DNA of 64,000 nucleotides from Fusarium oxysporum f. sp. lycopersici 4287 (lineage: Eukaryota > Ascomycota > Sordariomycetes > Hypocreales > Nectriaceae). The notes under the pieces are model-generated. The model saw nothing but the letters and a program-made list of their open reading frames with translations, was not told the origin of the DNA and did no database searches. This document shows, piece after piece, positions 46,458 to 59,900 of this stretch. Positions within the stretch are counted from its first letter, which is position 1; each line of letters starts with the position of its first letter. Location: assembly GCF_000149955.1 (NCBI RefSeq), contig NC_030990.1, positions 2,376,627-2,440,626 on the forward strand, written 5' to 3'. A program made the translations under genes and the position numbers.

Positions 46458-49400
46458 ATGTCCTCTTCGCAAACAGCCGCCGCGAACGGTGTCAATGGCG
46501 AAACACGGTCCGCGCCGGTCAGTACCCGATTTACTGACATCCCTTCCGCCATCGACATCCCCGTGCAAGGTGACCAGGAAGACGAGGCTGTCGAAATCGA
46601 CCTTGAGGACCTCGTCGATGACCCTACCGAACTCTGTACCCTCTTCGAGAACGAGCGCGCTGCCAAAACTTACTGGATGACCGTCGCTCTAGCTTATGCC
46701 AAACAACACAAGATCGATCATGCCATCGAGATGCTCCAGCGAGGCGGCAGCGCCATCCAAAGTAACAGTTCCAACCCGCGCGATAAAGTCAGCATGATCT
46801 GTTGTCTATGTTGGATGTATCTGTGGAAGAGCAGAGAGGCTCCCCGTGTCGCACCCGAGGGCACCTCTGTGTCTGAGGCCAAGACAAAGGAGTATTATCT
46901 TCAGCTCGCGACATCTTCCCTTAACGATGCCGCTCGACTCAACCCATCGTTTCCTCCTATCTTTCTCGCCCGTGGTGTTCTCCTCCTTCTACGAGCCTCT
47001 TTGCAGGCACCGTCCAAAACTACTGGAGGCATCGGTTCCGAGAAGCACGAGCTCCTTAAGACTGCTGTAAAGTCCTTCGACGATGCCCTGCGAGTCTCCC
47101 AGGGAAAAAACATGCTTGCACTGATGGGAAAAGCTCGTGCTTTATTTTCAATGCACAAGTACCCCGAGTCGCTTACAATTTACCAGGATGTTCTGCAAAA
47201 GATGCCTGACTTGGTTGACCCGGATCCCCGAATTGGTATTGGCTGCTGTTTCTGGCAGCTTGGCTTCAAGGACGACGCCAAGATGGCCTGGGAGAGGTGC
47301 ATTGAGATCAACCCTGATTCAAAGGTTGCCAACATTCTCCTCGGCCTCTACTACCTGGATGCGAGCGGTCATGTACCAGTAAACAGTGACGAATTCCTGA
47401 AGCTCTACAAGAAGGCCATGACAGAATATACGCAGAAGTCTTTCAAGCTCGACAAAAACCTCCCCCTTACCTGCTCGACTTTTGCCGGTTACTTCTTGTC
47501 TCGAAAGTCGTGGGACAATGCCGACAAGCTGGCACACAAAGCTATCCAGTACACAGACGTCAATGCTATTGCCAGTGATGGTTGGTACATGCTTGCGAGA
47601 AAAGAGCATTATGACGGTGATACGGAGCGTGCGACCGATTACTATCGCCGTGCCGATGAAGCTCGCGGAGGTACTGAGACAGGCTACCTTCCTGCTAAAT
47701 TTGGTGTTGCTCAGCTCTCAGTTTTGAAAAATGACTTGGGGGAAGCCAAGCTGCGTTTGGAAAAGATGATTCAACAGTCCAAGAACAATGAAGCTATGAT
47801 TCTCCTGGGCACACTGTACGCCGAGGAAGTCTTCGCTAACCAGGTCAGCGACAGCAAGGAGGACAAGTCTGCTGAACTCAAGAAAGCAACCGCTCTTCTT
47901 GAGGGTGTACGAAATGCTTGGAAGGACCCGAAGAAGGCATTATCGCCAGATGCCTCAGTTCTCCTCAACTTGGCACGCCTGTACGAGACAGATCACCCTG
48001 ACAAGGCTCTGCAATGCTTGCAACAAGTTGAGCAACTGGAATTGGACCAGGTCCCGGCATCTGAACGACCTGAAGATAGTACTGATGAGGCCGAGATCAA
48101 GGCTGCGCTTCGCAAGTCGCTGCCCCCTCAATTACTTAACAACATCGGCTGCTTCCACTCACAAGCTGAGAAACATGAGCTTGCGAGTGACCTGTTTGAG
48201 GCCGCGCTAGGTGCTTGCATGAAGATTGGCGAGAAGGACCCTGAGATGGACACAGATGCCTTGGTATCCACAATCAGCTTCAACTTGGCTCGAAGCTACG
48301 AATCTAGAGGTCTCACAGACAAGGCTGTCGAGGTGTACGAAAGTCTCTTGGCTCGCCACGACGATTACACGGATGCTCGCGCCAGACTTGCCTATATCAA
48401 ACTCAGGAAGAACCCGAACAAGGAAGGTCCCGACGCTGTCGCCAAGTTGTACCAGGAGAACAATACCGACTTGGAGGTCCGAGCCTTGTACGGCTGGTAT
48501 CTGGGCCGAGTTGGCTCAAGGAAACGCCCAGCCAACCTCGGCGAGGATAATGAGTTCCGCCATTTCAAGCATACCCTCCAAAACTATGACAAACATGATA
48601 GACACGCTCTCGTGGGCATGGGTAATCTGTATCTCATGCAGGCACGAGAGATGCGCCGCGAGTCGGACTCGGAAAAACAAAAACGAAGTGCTACCTACGG
48701 TAAAGCTGTTGAGTTTTTTGACAAGGCGCTGTCACTGGATCCAAAAAACGCTTATGCTGCGCAGGGTGTGGCCATTGCTCTTGTCGAGGACAAGAAGGAT
48801 TACAAGGCGGCACTGGGTATTTTCAATAAGGTCCGAGAAACTATCAGGGACTCCCACCTCTATGTTAACCTGGGACACATATATGCTGAGCTCAGACAAT
48901 ACTCAAAGGCCATTGAGCACTATGAGATTGCGCTTTCCAAAGATGGCAAGGCCAATGATGCAACAATCCTCGCTTGTTTGGGCCGAACATGGTTGAATCG
49001 TGGCCGGGCCGAACGTGATGTGGATGCACACATTAAGGCACTTGAGTGTGCGCAGAAGGTCAGTGGCCCCCTCTCATACTTGGTTGTACTTTGTACCTAT
49101 GCTTACTCCTAATCAACAGGCTCTCGAGGTTGCTCCTGAACAGATGCATTACAAGTTCAACGTGGCTTTCGTGCAGATCCAGCTTGTTACAATGGTCCAA
49201 GGATTACCAGAGAACAAGCGTTCGACAGAGCAGCTCGAAAAGGCCGCTGAGGGCCTCGAGGCTGCGATCGCGTCATTGGATGAGATCGCAGCGCATCCGC
49301 AAACCCCTTACCCCAAGCACGATGTCGAGCAGCGTGCGAACATGGCCCGTAACACCTTGCGCAAACAGCTTGAACGAGCCATCGGTAAGCAGAAAGAGTG

Positions 49401-50155
49401 GGAGGAGAAGAATAAGGAGAAAATACAGGCAGCCAAAGAGCTACGAGAGGCCGAGCTCCGTCGCCGTGAAGAAAGTCGTCAAAAGGCTTTGGAAGCAGAA
49501 CGGGAGCGACAAGAAAAGATTAGGAAGGAACGTGAAGAGATGCTGCGCAAGATAAAGCTCTGGCTGAAAAGCGCGCTGAAGAGGAACGGGCTCGCGCCGA
49601 GGCTGAAATGACGACTGATAGCGAGACGGGAGAGAAGATAAAACGAAAGCGGAAGACCGCTCCAAGGGCACGGGAGAATCAAAGCCCAAGAGATCAGGAG
49701 GAAAGAAGAAGAAGAAGAGTGATCGCCAAGACGATGAGTCTGAGGAAGAAGAGGAACGTACAAAGAAGCGCCGTCGTCTGACAAAGAAGGAATCATCCAA
49801 GTTCAAGTCGGCCGAGATTGTTGTTGACAGCGATGAAGAGAACGAGAACGAAGATGATGAACTCGAGCGTGCTGAGAGAAACATCGATCGCGAAGAGACT
49901 CCTCTATCTGAGGCTGAGGAGAAGGTTGCCGAGGATGACAAGATGGAGGTCGACGACGGCGCCAACCAGGAAGGCGAAGACGATGACGAGGAGGAAATCG
50001 CTCCGCGCCAACAGCACAAGCGAGCCCGTCGTGGACGTGTCGTCGATAGTGACGAGGAGGACAATGAGGATGGGGATGCACCTGCGCAAGCATCTGGTGA
50101 TGAGTCTCGTCCTGCTGCAGATACCAGCATGGCCGACGCAGACGAAGACGAGTAA
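46458..50155 (+). CDS. ctr9: Ctr9, TPR subunit of the PAF1 transcription elongation complex; two single-base frame breaks near the 3' end
   Basis: Scaffold of PAF1C, which travels with RNA polymerase II and promotes H2B ubiquitination and H3K4/K36 methylation. Exons are 46458..49058 and 49120..50155. The second exon is two bases short of whole codons. Continuity of the Lys/Glu-rich coiled coil needs one base restored near 49551 (AAG where AAGG is expected) and one near 49662-49663 (CC where CCC is expected). With both the protein is 1212 aa, normal for Ctr9. TPR motifs cover most of residues 60-870 (for example LGHIYAELRQYSKAIEHYEIAL). The C-terminus is a charged helix (about 960-1010), then basic KRKRK and acidic DSDEE tracts ending in DADEDE. 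The small frame breaks sit in homopolymers and are probably consensus errors. It is convergent with cbr1. Confidence 0.95.
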
Positions 50156-50630
50156 AAGGAACCACAAGTTGATAATTAAGAATGTAACCTTGCTAATATA
50201 AGCTGAAAAAGGATTCCCTCCGGTTGGGATTATTTGTATCATAAGTTAGATGGTTTTTACATCATGGCGTAGGGATGAATGGAAAGCGAGTTTATCACAA
50301 TTGGTCATTTAAACTGTGGTGTGCCCCGACAGTGATGGTATTTAAGATTAAGTGAATAAATTGTGGCATACAACTAACGTGAATTGACATGTCTTCGCGT
50401 GTCGTGGTTCTTCATCTATTCCTAGGATGTGCGCCTCCTCATCGGCCGTGTCCTTTAATTTCAGACTTTATGTATCATTCCGTCTCTTGTAAGCTCATTT
50501 TCTGTATATATATATGTATGTATATATAAGGTGGCTGGGTTTTACATTGCTATTGATGACCCCTGTATGGTTCCTTATTGCGAGGAGTAAGGAATTGGCA
50601 GAGGTTGTGAAGCTGGAGTAATTGGCATGC
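50156..50630. other. Spacer between the ctr9 and cbr1 stops
   Basis: 3' flanks of convergent genes, with a TATATATA/TGTATGTA run at about 50506-50529. No gene seen. Confidence 0.5.
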
Positions 50631-51756
50631 TTAGAAGGCAAAGACCTGGTCAACGAGCTTGCTGACAGGACGGGCCTTCTTGAAGCCAAGGCTCTCTGTT
50701 GCCTTCTTGAGACCGCTAATCATGGGAGGAGGACCGCACAGAAGAATCTTGACATCATCGGCAGGCTTGGGAAGATATTTCTAGAGCATGGTCAATCGTT
50801 GAAAATAGCAAAGTTGAGCACGCGAGAACTTACGTCGATCATGTCGGCAGTGACGTAGCCAACGCCACCAGTCCAACCCTCCTCGGGCTTGTCGAGGACG
50901 TAGTGAACGCGGATACCAGAGTCCTGCTTAGCGAGAGCGTCGAGGTCCTCCTTGAGAAGGATATCCTGTGCAGTAACGTTGGCAAAGATGAGGTCGACCT
51001 CGGTCTTGTCTCCGGTAGCTCGGCCGCGAACGATGGCGCGGATGACTTGGAGCATGGGAGTGATTCCAGTACCGCCAGCAATCATACCAAAGTGTCGAAC
51101 CATATTGGGAGTGTAGACAAAAGCGCCCTTGGGGCCACGGACCTTGATGGTCTGACCGACAGTGAGAGACGCCATGTGCTTGGAGATGTTGCCCTGAGGA
51201 TAAGACTTGATCAAGAGGTCGACGTGGCCGGGCTGGTGGTCACCAGAGATGGGAGTGTAGGAACGAACAATCTCCTTGGTAGTGCCATCGGGCTGGGGGC
51301 AAGGAGCGCCAATTGAGATGTGCTGGCCGATGGGAAGACCGAGAATGTGCTTGGGGCTGGGGAGCTTGAAGCGGTAGCTATTGTGAGATTAGTATACTGA
51401 GCAGAACGAGGACGGGACGGGTCGGTGGGCATGTTGGCGGCTTACATGGCGACATTGTGAGATACGATGGTCTTCTCCTCGAGCTCGAACTCCTGAAAGA
51501 CATCGGGCTTAAGACTTGTCTTGACCTCTGCGATTACAAGTTAGTCGACATTGACTTGGGGGAGGTTTCATCTGGCGGCAACTTACGGAAGGCCATGAAG
51601 TTGTAAATGCCGAATGCTACGGCGACAAGAGCAGCCCAAGGAGCCCATTCCTTCTTTAACGATAAGAGTGCCAACGATGAGGAGCAGGCCAGGGGCGTAG
51701 ACATAATCGATATAGTGCCTCGCGAAGAGCGAGTGGTTGTCGCCAGGAGAGGACAT
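50631..51756 (-). CDS. cbr1: NADH-cytochrome b5 reductase (Cbr1), one homopolymer slip in exon 1
   Basis: FAD enzyme passing electrons from NADH to cytochrome b5 for sterol and fatty-acid desaturation at the ER or outer mitochondrial membrane. Exons on the minus strand are 51587..51756, 51446..51527, 50834..51377 and 50631..50780. Exon 1 has one A too many (AAA at 51655-51657 where AA is expected) between GTLIV and KKEWAPW; without it the protein is 314 aa, the family length. The N-terminus has two hydrophobic stretches ([14 protein letters not shown] and [13 protein letters not shown]) as membrane anchor. FAD-binding RSYTPIS follows IGQHISIG. The NADH-binding [15 protein letters not shown] and CGPPPM motifs are present, and the protein ends DQVFAF. 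Membrane anchoring near the N-terminus fits Cbr1 better than Mcr1. Confidence 0.93.
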
Positions 51757-54700
51757 GGTGGAGCTTTGGAGATCCCCGCCTTGGAAACCAACTGGGAGGT
51801 GAGGCTCTGTTATCTGTTGTATTGCTCTCGGCTGAGCAATTGAACCTTGCAAATGAGCTCGTATGAGGTTGTACGGAAGCGTATGAGGCGCAAGAGGCAG
51901 GTTTTGCTTCTGCTTCTTCTTCTGCTTTTGCTTTTGCGGGGTGCAAAAGAAAGCTGAGGCGTTTGACGGTTTAAAGGAAGAGGTTGAGGGGGTAGCTCTC
52001 CTATGAAAAATGGAAACCGAAGGCCGATTTCCGAAATCGCTGATGGCTGATGGAAGATTTTGCTTGTTTGGGAAGGCGGTCAGACGGCGGGGACGGTGCA
52101 GCGGTCGAAAATACCGATTTATCGTGAGAATATCGATGAGTGTTAATAGATCTGATTGGCCAGACAATGACTGTTGATACCAATTGCAGAGTATCACGAA
52201 CCGACAAAACTCTCGGAACTAAATTATTGTGAAGTTGTCAAGTTAAATACAAGGGAGGTAGCTTCATATATGGTACAAGGTAGGTAATGTGCCTTGCGTT
52301 GTATTACTCCTTATTGTAGATCACGTCCCCTACTATCAACTTATAGATGTCACGGCAAAGCTCACCTAATACAAGCTAGCGTGGGCCATACAGCTTTGTC
52401 TCAGTGTCTGGGCAGTTTACTTACCTGCCGTGGTTTGGTCGTGCCCCTCTACTTACCGAGATCTAGTAGTTAAAAGAGGGATATCTTCCTCGGACCTCAA
52501 GTGGCCGTTAGAACTACCGTACCTCGGAATCTGTGTAATTTGAGAGATTTATTCGGCATCATTCCATTAAACTCTTGACCGGGTTTAAGCAATTATCTTC
52601 TTCCCTTGAAATACAGGAACTATAGAGGGCTTCATCGCCTAATACCATATTGTAAACTCATCGAATCAAAACCTCAATTATGTTACTCCTTGTGATGGAA
52701 TTTCCAACATCACAATACAGTCTGCTTCAAATTCGTCTAGACTTATTATACCAGGTTGAACCAAATAAAAAGTACAAGTTCCTGTTACGGTCTTGAGCAT
52801 GGCATGATGATTACCTAGATACTATGGGTTGAGAATAACTACTGCCACAACTTGACATATGGCACATATCATCGCTGAGTCAACTTACATCGAGAGGGAT
52901 TCGAAGGTGCAAAGGATGCTCTCATCAGAACCTTAACAAATTCACGACGTTGTGTCCAGAACCAAAGTAAGGGACATTGACGCATATACAGCCTACAAAC
53001 ATGAAAGCACACGCAGCAAAGCATCAAGAGCTTCAAATTAGAATACCATAACGCATCATCTTCAGTGGAAATTTCACATCATTGAACAGCTGTTTTTCGT
53101 CAGATAGCATCTTGCGGGACAGGCATCATATATTTGAAGATCTCCGCTGCCAGCCATCGTTCGGACATACCTCGTTGTTTGGGAATGAGAATAAGCCTTT
53201 TATCCGTTGTCTCAAGCGATACTCGAGAGACTATACAGAGTGTTGTAAAATTTACCACAAGTCCAATTGAAGTCCTGATTACCACTTCAGGCATGAAAGC
53301 CTTCGAAGATGGAATTCTTCTAGACGATGGACGAAGTTGAAAAGGTGGAAATAACACAGTTGCAGAATATCGGTCGGCTGGGTATAGGTTTCCAGTAACT
53401 TTCAATGTTTCAGTAATGCTTCAAGGTTCTAAAACTATTCAAATATTTGGAAGCGGTCTATGTCGAATCTCAACTCCTCTTGCCGAGGTCAGTATACACT
53501 GGACCTCAGCAGCCTCATGGACATGCCATTTCCCAAACATTACCTTATCCACGTGTCTCTAAGCTATGCAATTGAGCGGTCAGCAGGAGATGGCGACTGA
53601 GTTATCCACAAACAAGGGAACCGCCATGAAATAGAGTATCACTACTCAGGTAGACGACGGAGGACGGCAACTTTTATTAGTCTGGTCCCTGAATTTATGT
53701 AGCGCAGTAATCGCCCATCAAGCATGGATATGTGGGGGCGTTGCTTTTCTTAGAGCACATTGGAGCCGGCGTCGTTCGTGTCGAGCATCAAAACCCACAT
53801 GACATGATCCATGAGGTGCTGCAGACTGCAGTGCAGGTCGTCAAGGGTCTCTCGACAGGGGCATCTGTGGATGGAAAACTACCTGACTTGGCTCCTGCAA
53901 GTGTAGATTCAATACGACCGTTGCAGTGCCGTCCTGTAGCTTCACGGACTCGCCGGTCATTGGCCTGAGACCAGGGTGACTTTTTCTGACAATCTTCCAG
54001 ATATTGACGGATGATCACGGTTTCACCTCGAGATGCCACGCCGCTTAACGCCAGATTGAAGTGGCTCGTCAACCGCCAATGGCGAGCTCTATTAATTGCT
54101 GCACTAGACGGTCAAGCACATTGCCTGGATCACTCAGATATCCAAGCTCTAGTCTCAGCTTCTCCTGTGCCGTGACGCAAGTTCGTCAATGATTATTATA
54201 AGATGGAAGTTCCAGAACGGCCCATCCCTTGAGATACAAGTCGATGGGAGTTCATCATGCTGGAGCTTATCCTGAACGAGGACGCTGCGTCGTCTAGCGG
54301 GTGGCTTGGATGCACGCCAATCGCAGGCTCCATGATGCCCTATCAAGCAAGCCTTGTCTACCTACTTAGGTAGTTAGGCTTGTGAACTGCGACTGCGCGG
54401 GTTGCAAAAGCTCGTAAGTTGATGCGGCGTCCGGCAATACGGCAGATAAGGATTATGCAGAACAGAGGTTTTGCTCTGCACGAGATCTTTTCAGAGTGCA
54501 CGACAGTCGGGAGAAAAGAAGGATAGTCATAGGTGACACGAGATCAATGAATACGATGTTGACATGCCCAAAGGATCAAGGGATTGGCCTGCTAGGTGAG
54601 CTGGAGCCAGGGCAATGGGCGGCAGCTCCACCAACTTACGAATACAAGCGTACAAGCCGCAATTCTTGTGCAGAATCTCGTGGCCATGATGGCCTAGGAG

Positions 54701-56997
54701 TTTACTGAAGATGGGCTTGAAGCGAAATGGGCGGTTTTGATGGAAGATGGAGAAGGGAGGGGTCGCAGACTTCAAAGTCTCGTCAATTACGGTATCGTGA
54801 TAATATGATAGGGCTTACAATCAAACCAGGGCAGCTGAAAGTTTGAAACGAGCAGTTGTTGATGAATCTGGCCGGGGACACTGAGCGTCAATTGGCATTG
54901 TCACTCACATTTGCATTACCAGGGCAGGGCAGGGTACCCCGCGCATTTAATGATTGGCTTTGTCGTGAACAAACTCAACATCAGGAGCCGAAATAATGAT
55001 GGGTTTCAGCATCATCATGGCCCATCATGACCACTCACCACGTCCATCGCCCGTCATGGATGGCGATTATCATCCTTGGAAGAGCATTCTGTGGGTCGAC
55101 GGCCAAACCTTTACAGCTTACACGTAGTAGAAAGTGAGATATGCATAAGAGCGTCTTGGTTTGAACAGCCATTTCCTGTTTATCTGCACTCAGTCTCAAA
55201 CCTTGGACCACGCCATCCATGTCCACGTCTAGACACGCACGCCTTGATTCTTCTCGTCCCCGAAATGCCAGGCCCAGAGGGGGGCCCTCACCCCTTGACA
55301 TTTTCCTGCGGCCATATTCAACCGAGGACCAGTAAATCGCATTCAATTGGCTTTGCCAATCGAGATCTAATCTACTACGCGTTAGTCCTTGTTTGTGCTG
55401 GGTGAAAGAGTCCGGTCGTGCAGGGATTTCCCCTTAGAGATGAGGGAGGCTTTTTAGTTTCTTTTCCATTAGGTGCCCGCCCGCCCGTTGGAGATTTGCT
55501 AACTATCTCCCTATAAGTTCAGTGGAGCTTTGGCTGTTTGACCCAACTGTAAGTCCGTATGCACAGACAGATCCATTGTGTCCATGGGTGGTCCTGCACT
55601 AAAAAAAACCCCGGCCGCAGCAGTCCTTATGACGACGACAATTGATGGGATCCATGGATGTGAGATCCAACCCGACCTCAGACCATCCATTTCCTAAGGT
55701 ACCTAGTTAATGGTATGGACTACCTTACCTTATTTTCTTTGCTCTTCCATTTTCCTTCCTTTCCTTTCGACTTTCGACCTTGGAGTCTTTTTTTGGCTTT
55801 TCCTCTGGAATTAATCCTAGTCAACCCCTCCCCTTCCTTTTTCTTTCCTGCCCCATCCTCTTCTATATCCATCGCTATTCCGGCCTCTGCCAGCTCCTAT
55901 CCTTGGCCCGTGGCCGAAGACATCCATACATTATCACCACTCCAGGCGCCTCTTTTGTCTTATTTATCATCCTCTCCTTTCCTTCGTCCTCAAAAGGCTC
56001 GGCCTAAGACTCTGTCTCTCGCTCCTCTTCCCCTTGTCGTCTCCGGGACCACCGGATCAAAAGCTTATACTCACTCGCCTCGTATTGTTGAAGTCTCAAG
56101 CCTCCTGCTGACTCTCGTCACGACAACTTTTCTCCCGCTCTGCGTTGCTGGGCATCGCCTTTGCCCTCAAATCCCCCATGCTTGGCAGTATATCAGCATG
56201 CCTGCGACTGTGATCTAGATCTCACATGTTTCTCTGCTCCTCATCGAGCTGGCCCGTCTTTTCGGCCTCACAACGACGTCATCTTGAATATTGGTCTCAT
56301 CAAAGCCGTTGATTCATTTCCCTCGGCGCCGATTATCCGATCGAAATCTCAGCTCGTACCGTGATAACTCCCTCCACGTACGCTCCATTTGCCTCTACCT
56401 CTGCCTTTGCATCCTCTTCCTCTTCCAAGGAGTTCTGTCTTGCGTGACTGTCTGCAGTATCTACAGTACATACCCATCAAGTACATCTCCGGCCGAACTG
56501 GAACTAGTTGTACATGGCGCTCAGCCTCTAAGCACATTCCTCAGCCATTCTCCAACAACGCTCTACCACCGCCAAACCCAAAATATTTGGACTCAGCGAC
56601 CGACTCGACGCCAGCCGCATCCACATCCACATCCACATCCCGCTCTGACTCTTGACTCTGACGACAACGCATGCGGGGGCTCCTTTCAGCTTGACTCGTT
56701 CAATATTTTGCGACATTGCATAAGTGTAGCCGAACGAACTGAGACATCTTGACGTCGAGACGACCCTGTCACCCAGTCCACGGTTCACATCTCTATATCG
56801 TTTTCGGCCTCCTTTCAAGGAACCCTCATTTGTTTTCGAATTGAGAGTGTGGTGTCGTGTGCATCTCCCCTGACGGCATGCTCGCCATCTATACATACTG
56901 AACCACTTCTCCGTCTCTGCTGATTTGGGGAACTGCAATTCTCGAGCCTTGAAAGCCAGCGACAATCTTGTGGTAGTTTCGTCCAGGAGTTGTCAAC
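51757..56997. other. Long gene-free spacer (5.2 kb) between cbr1 and the PH-LRR gene
   Basis: No supported gene. 52200-53700 is AT-richer with no coding signal. 53700-55700 is mixed, with TACCTA/TAGGTA motifs near 54360 and 55697. From about 55730 to 56500 the plus strand is strongly pyrimidine-rich, as in a promoter or leader, and a CCACAT-type repeat lies near 56618-56640. An open frame of 167 codons at 55715-56218 is a by-product of the C/T bias. Confidence 0.5.
55730..56500 (+). promoter_or_regulatory. CT-rich promoter/leader region of the PH-LRR gene
   Basis: Long pyrimidine-rich tract on the sense strand ending about 0.5 kb before the ATG at 56998. This resembles the tract in front of the PUF gene. 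Confidence 0.4.
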
Positions 56998-59900
56998 ATG
57001 AGCGCCGAAAAGTGGAAGAGAAGGACTCTTCCTACCCTCAGGACGCCCCCTGTACCAATTCCTACCGATGGTAATAAGGGATTCGATAATGTCGACGGAA
57101 AGAAGCCACGCGTCTTCTCGAAAGCTCTTCGTTCTCTTAGCAATTCCTCGATGGAATCCATGTCACAGAGCCCATCTCGAAGCTCTTCCTCCATTCGACG
57201 TCTACAGAAGACACATTCAGGGTCAGGGTCCATGATCGACAGGATACATCGTCGAGTATCGATAGCTTCACCCATGAGCGCATCCGCCCCGGAATTTCCA
57301 TCAGTTACTCCCGAGGTCCCCTATTCGTCCATGGAGCTTATACAATACGGACCACTGAAGACTGATGTCTCGCTTCTTAAGGCCCGCGCCGAATATCTGG
57401 TTCTTACAGATACCTGTCTGATCAAGTTCGGGAGTATGGAAGGAGCAAGAGCTGCTTTCCCACAGATAAAATCAGGCAGCGGGACACTGAAGCCCAGCAG
57501 TGCACATCACCATTCTCACAAGTCGTCGTCCGACGTGCGGATAGAAATACCCTTGCGATCCATTGTTGGCGTTTTCAATGAAGAAGGTTCAAGTCCTCGA
57601 TTTGGCGTCGAGATATGGTGGTTCTCCCAGTGGCCAAAGCTTGCGTATTCCAAGACGCATCTATTCTTCATGTTACCTAAGGATCGGGATGACTGGCTGG
57701 CCAGTATTCAACAGGCTTGTAGAATGAGCCATAGGCGAGCTCCTTCTCCCTCCTTGATCCCTGGCAATTTGAAAGCGAGAATCAACCATATTGTGGAAAC
57801 CACGGAACCAGACTCGAATGCCAACGCCTCTAAGATATTGACTTTTCCCGTGGTCAAACGTACAATAGGCTCACCTCAGAAGGCTAATTCTGCTGATGAG
57901 TCTCAGCACTTTGTGGATGGCTCGTCCTTCTACATCGTCATTGGACCAGCTATGTTGTATTTCCTCGAGGTTCTCAAGGCAGATTATGCGACTACCCCTG
58001 GTGACTTGCGCGTAAAGGTGCAGTCCTACGGTACAGTCTCACTCATTCGATTCCGAGCGTCTGTTGCGTCACACGAACAAAGGTTTGTGATGAGCTTCCG
58101 GTAAGTCTCACCACACCATACTTCATTATTCCATGTCCTAACGTAGGGCTAGGTTACCACTAGGCCGCGAGAACAGACTCGAGCTTGCTAGTGTACATTA
58201 CAGACATGTTATCGAGGCGATGACTAAAGTCGACCGAGAATTGAAACCCATGTGGCCACAGCATTTGCAAAAGGCAATATTCGATATCAAAGGCCTTCCT
58301 CCGCCACTTCAGTTGACATCTGGAAATGATTTGGGAGGTCTCGAGCGAAGTTTGCACGCCTATTGCGCTGCTTTCAAGGTCCAGGTGCCAAGATGGACCA
58401 TCGAATGGAACACTCCCTCTCAGCCAGCATTTCGCCTTTTACCTCCTGGCGCACAACCATATTCTACATTGCAATTACTTGCACTATTCCGAGCCTTGCG
58501 TTATAACAGTTACTTCAAGGAGCTCTCCTTCCGCAATATTGATCTATCAGGTATCGCAGGAAAGAAGGATTATTCCCATTTCGGCGACACTATCGCCTAC
58601 ACATCACTAAACGGGGTCAAAATATCTGAAGAGCATTATGACATTTTGATGCAGTCTTCTGTTCTCAGTCAAGAGATGCATGCCCTGGCATTTTCATCGG
58701 AATCGATCCGAAGTATGGATCTGAGAAATATTCTTGGCCCACGAAGCACCATTGGCCGCTCCAAGGACCCTGATGGCTCCCGGAGAGTCAGTTCCGAGGT
58801 TCTTCGACCCATCCTGCTGTTGCTGAAGCGTCAAGCGTGTCTTTGTCACAGCATCACCATGTCTGGCAATCTCATTGCATCAGGCGACATTGAGGAGCTG
58901 GCAAACTTACTCGTCCTTGATGAGGTGTACATGAAGAAACTCGATCTATCTAATTGTGGACTTGGCGATGAGGGTCTTACTACACTCTGGGCCGGAATTC
59001 CAGGTCAGGGCGCCAATCTTCAACATATCGATACTTCCGAAAATCAAGGCACGGTCAAATTCGAAACCATCCGGGACTCGCTTAGCCAACTACGAGCCAT
59101 AAGAAAACTGAACATCGCTGGCAACACTCGACTCCCGTTTGATGTTCCTTTGTTTGAGGATCATGTACTGAGCTCATGGAGTCTGGAGGAGCTTGACTTA
59201 TCTGGCATCGCTGTAAGTCGACATATATTCTATGCATGGACTCGTAACTAACAGAAGTCAAATAGCTCAATAGCCCAACTGTGGATATTCTGACTGCATA
59301 TCTGGCGTCACAGAATTCCGAAAACCTTAGAGTGCTTCGTCTGAGCAAATGTGGTCTAACGGGTGCTCAAATAGCCCAGATGTTTTATGCCATGGGTCAG
59401 GCTCGACAAATTACACTGTACATCAACGGCAACCGCTTAGACGAGGGCATAGATGATTTGTGTGCTGTCATCAGCGAGTGTTTTGGCCCTTGGGGACTAT
59501 TCGTGCAGATGGTAGAGTTTGCCTTGGAAGCTAACTACATCAAACTTTTGAAGGCATTAGCGGTCAACCAAACCATTGAATGTCTGAGTCTTGCAGGTAC
59601 TGCTACCCCTGACTCGGCCAGCGAAACGGCCTGCAGAGCGCTTTCAGATCTTTTCTCTCAAAACCATACGATTAGGTTCCTTGACCTCTCTGGATTTGAT
59701 GCCAAGCTGGATGAAGGCCGTCTTGGACGGGAATTCTCCAAGGCCTTGAGTGGACTAAGGTTCAACACACGGCTTGAGCACCTTCGCGTGCGAAGCCAAT
59801 TGCTGAACGTGAACATCGGAGACCTGGCTGAAGCCATCTCTGCTAATAAAACCCTTCACAGTCTTGACTGTGAGGGCAATGATTTCAATCTTTCGAATTT

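Noticed and set aside
49441..50130. 229-codon Ser-rich open frame opposite the ctr9 tail
   Set aside because: Antisense of the Lys/Glu/Asp-rich Ctr9 C-terminus; composition explains it.
53082..54072. Several 60-100 codon open frames in the long spacer
   Set aside because: Overlapping on both strands, no recognisable products; expected by chance.
55715..56218. 167-codon hydrophobic open frame on the plus strand
   Set aside because: Arises from a C/T-rich promoter tract; Phe/Leu/Ser/Pro bias is explained by pyrimidine codons.
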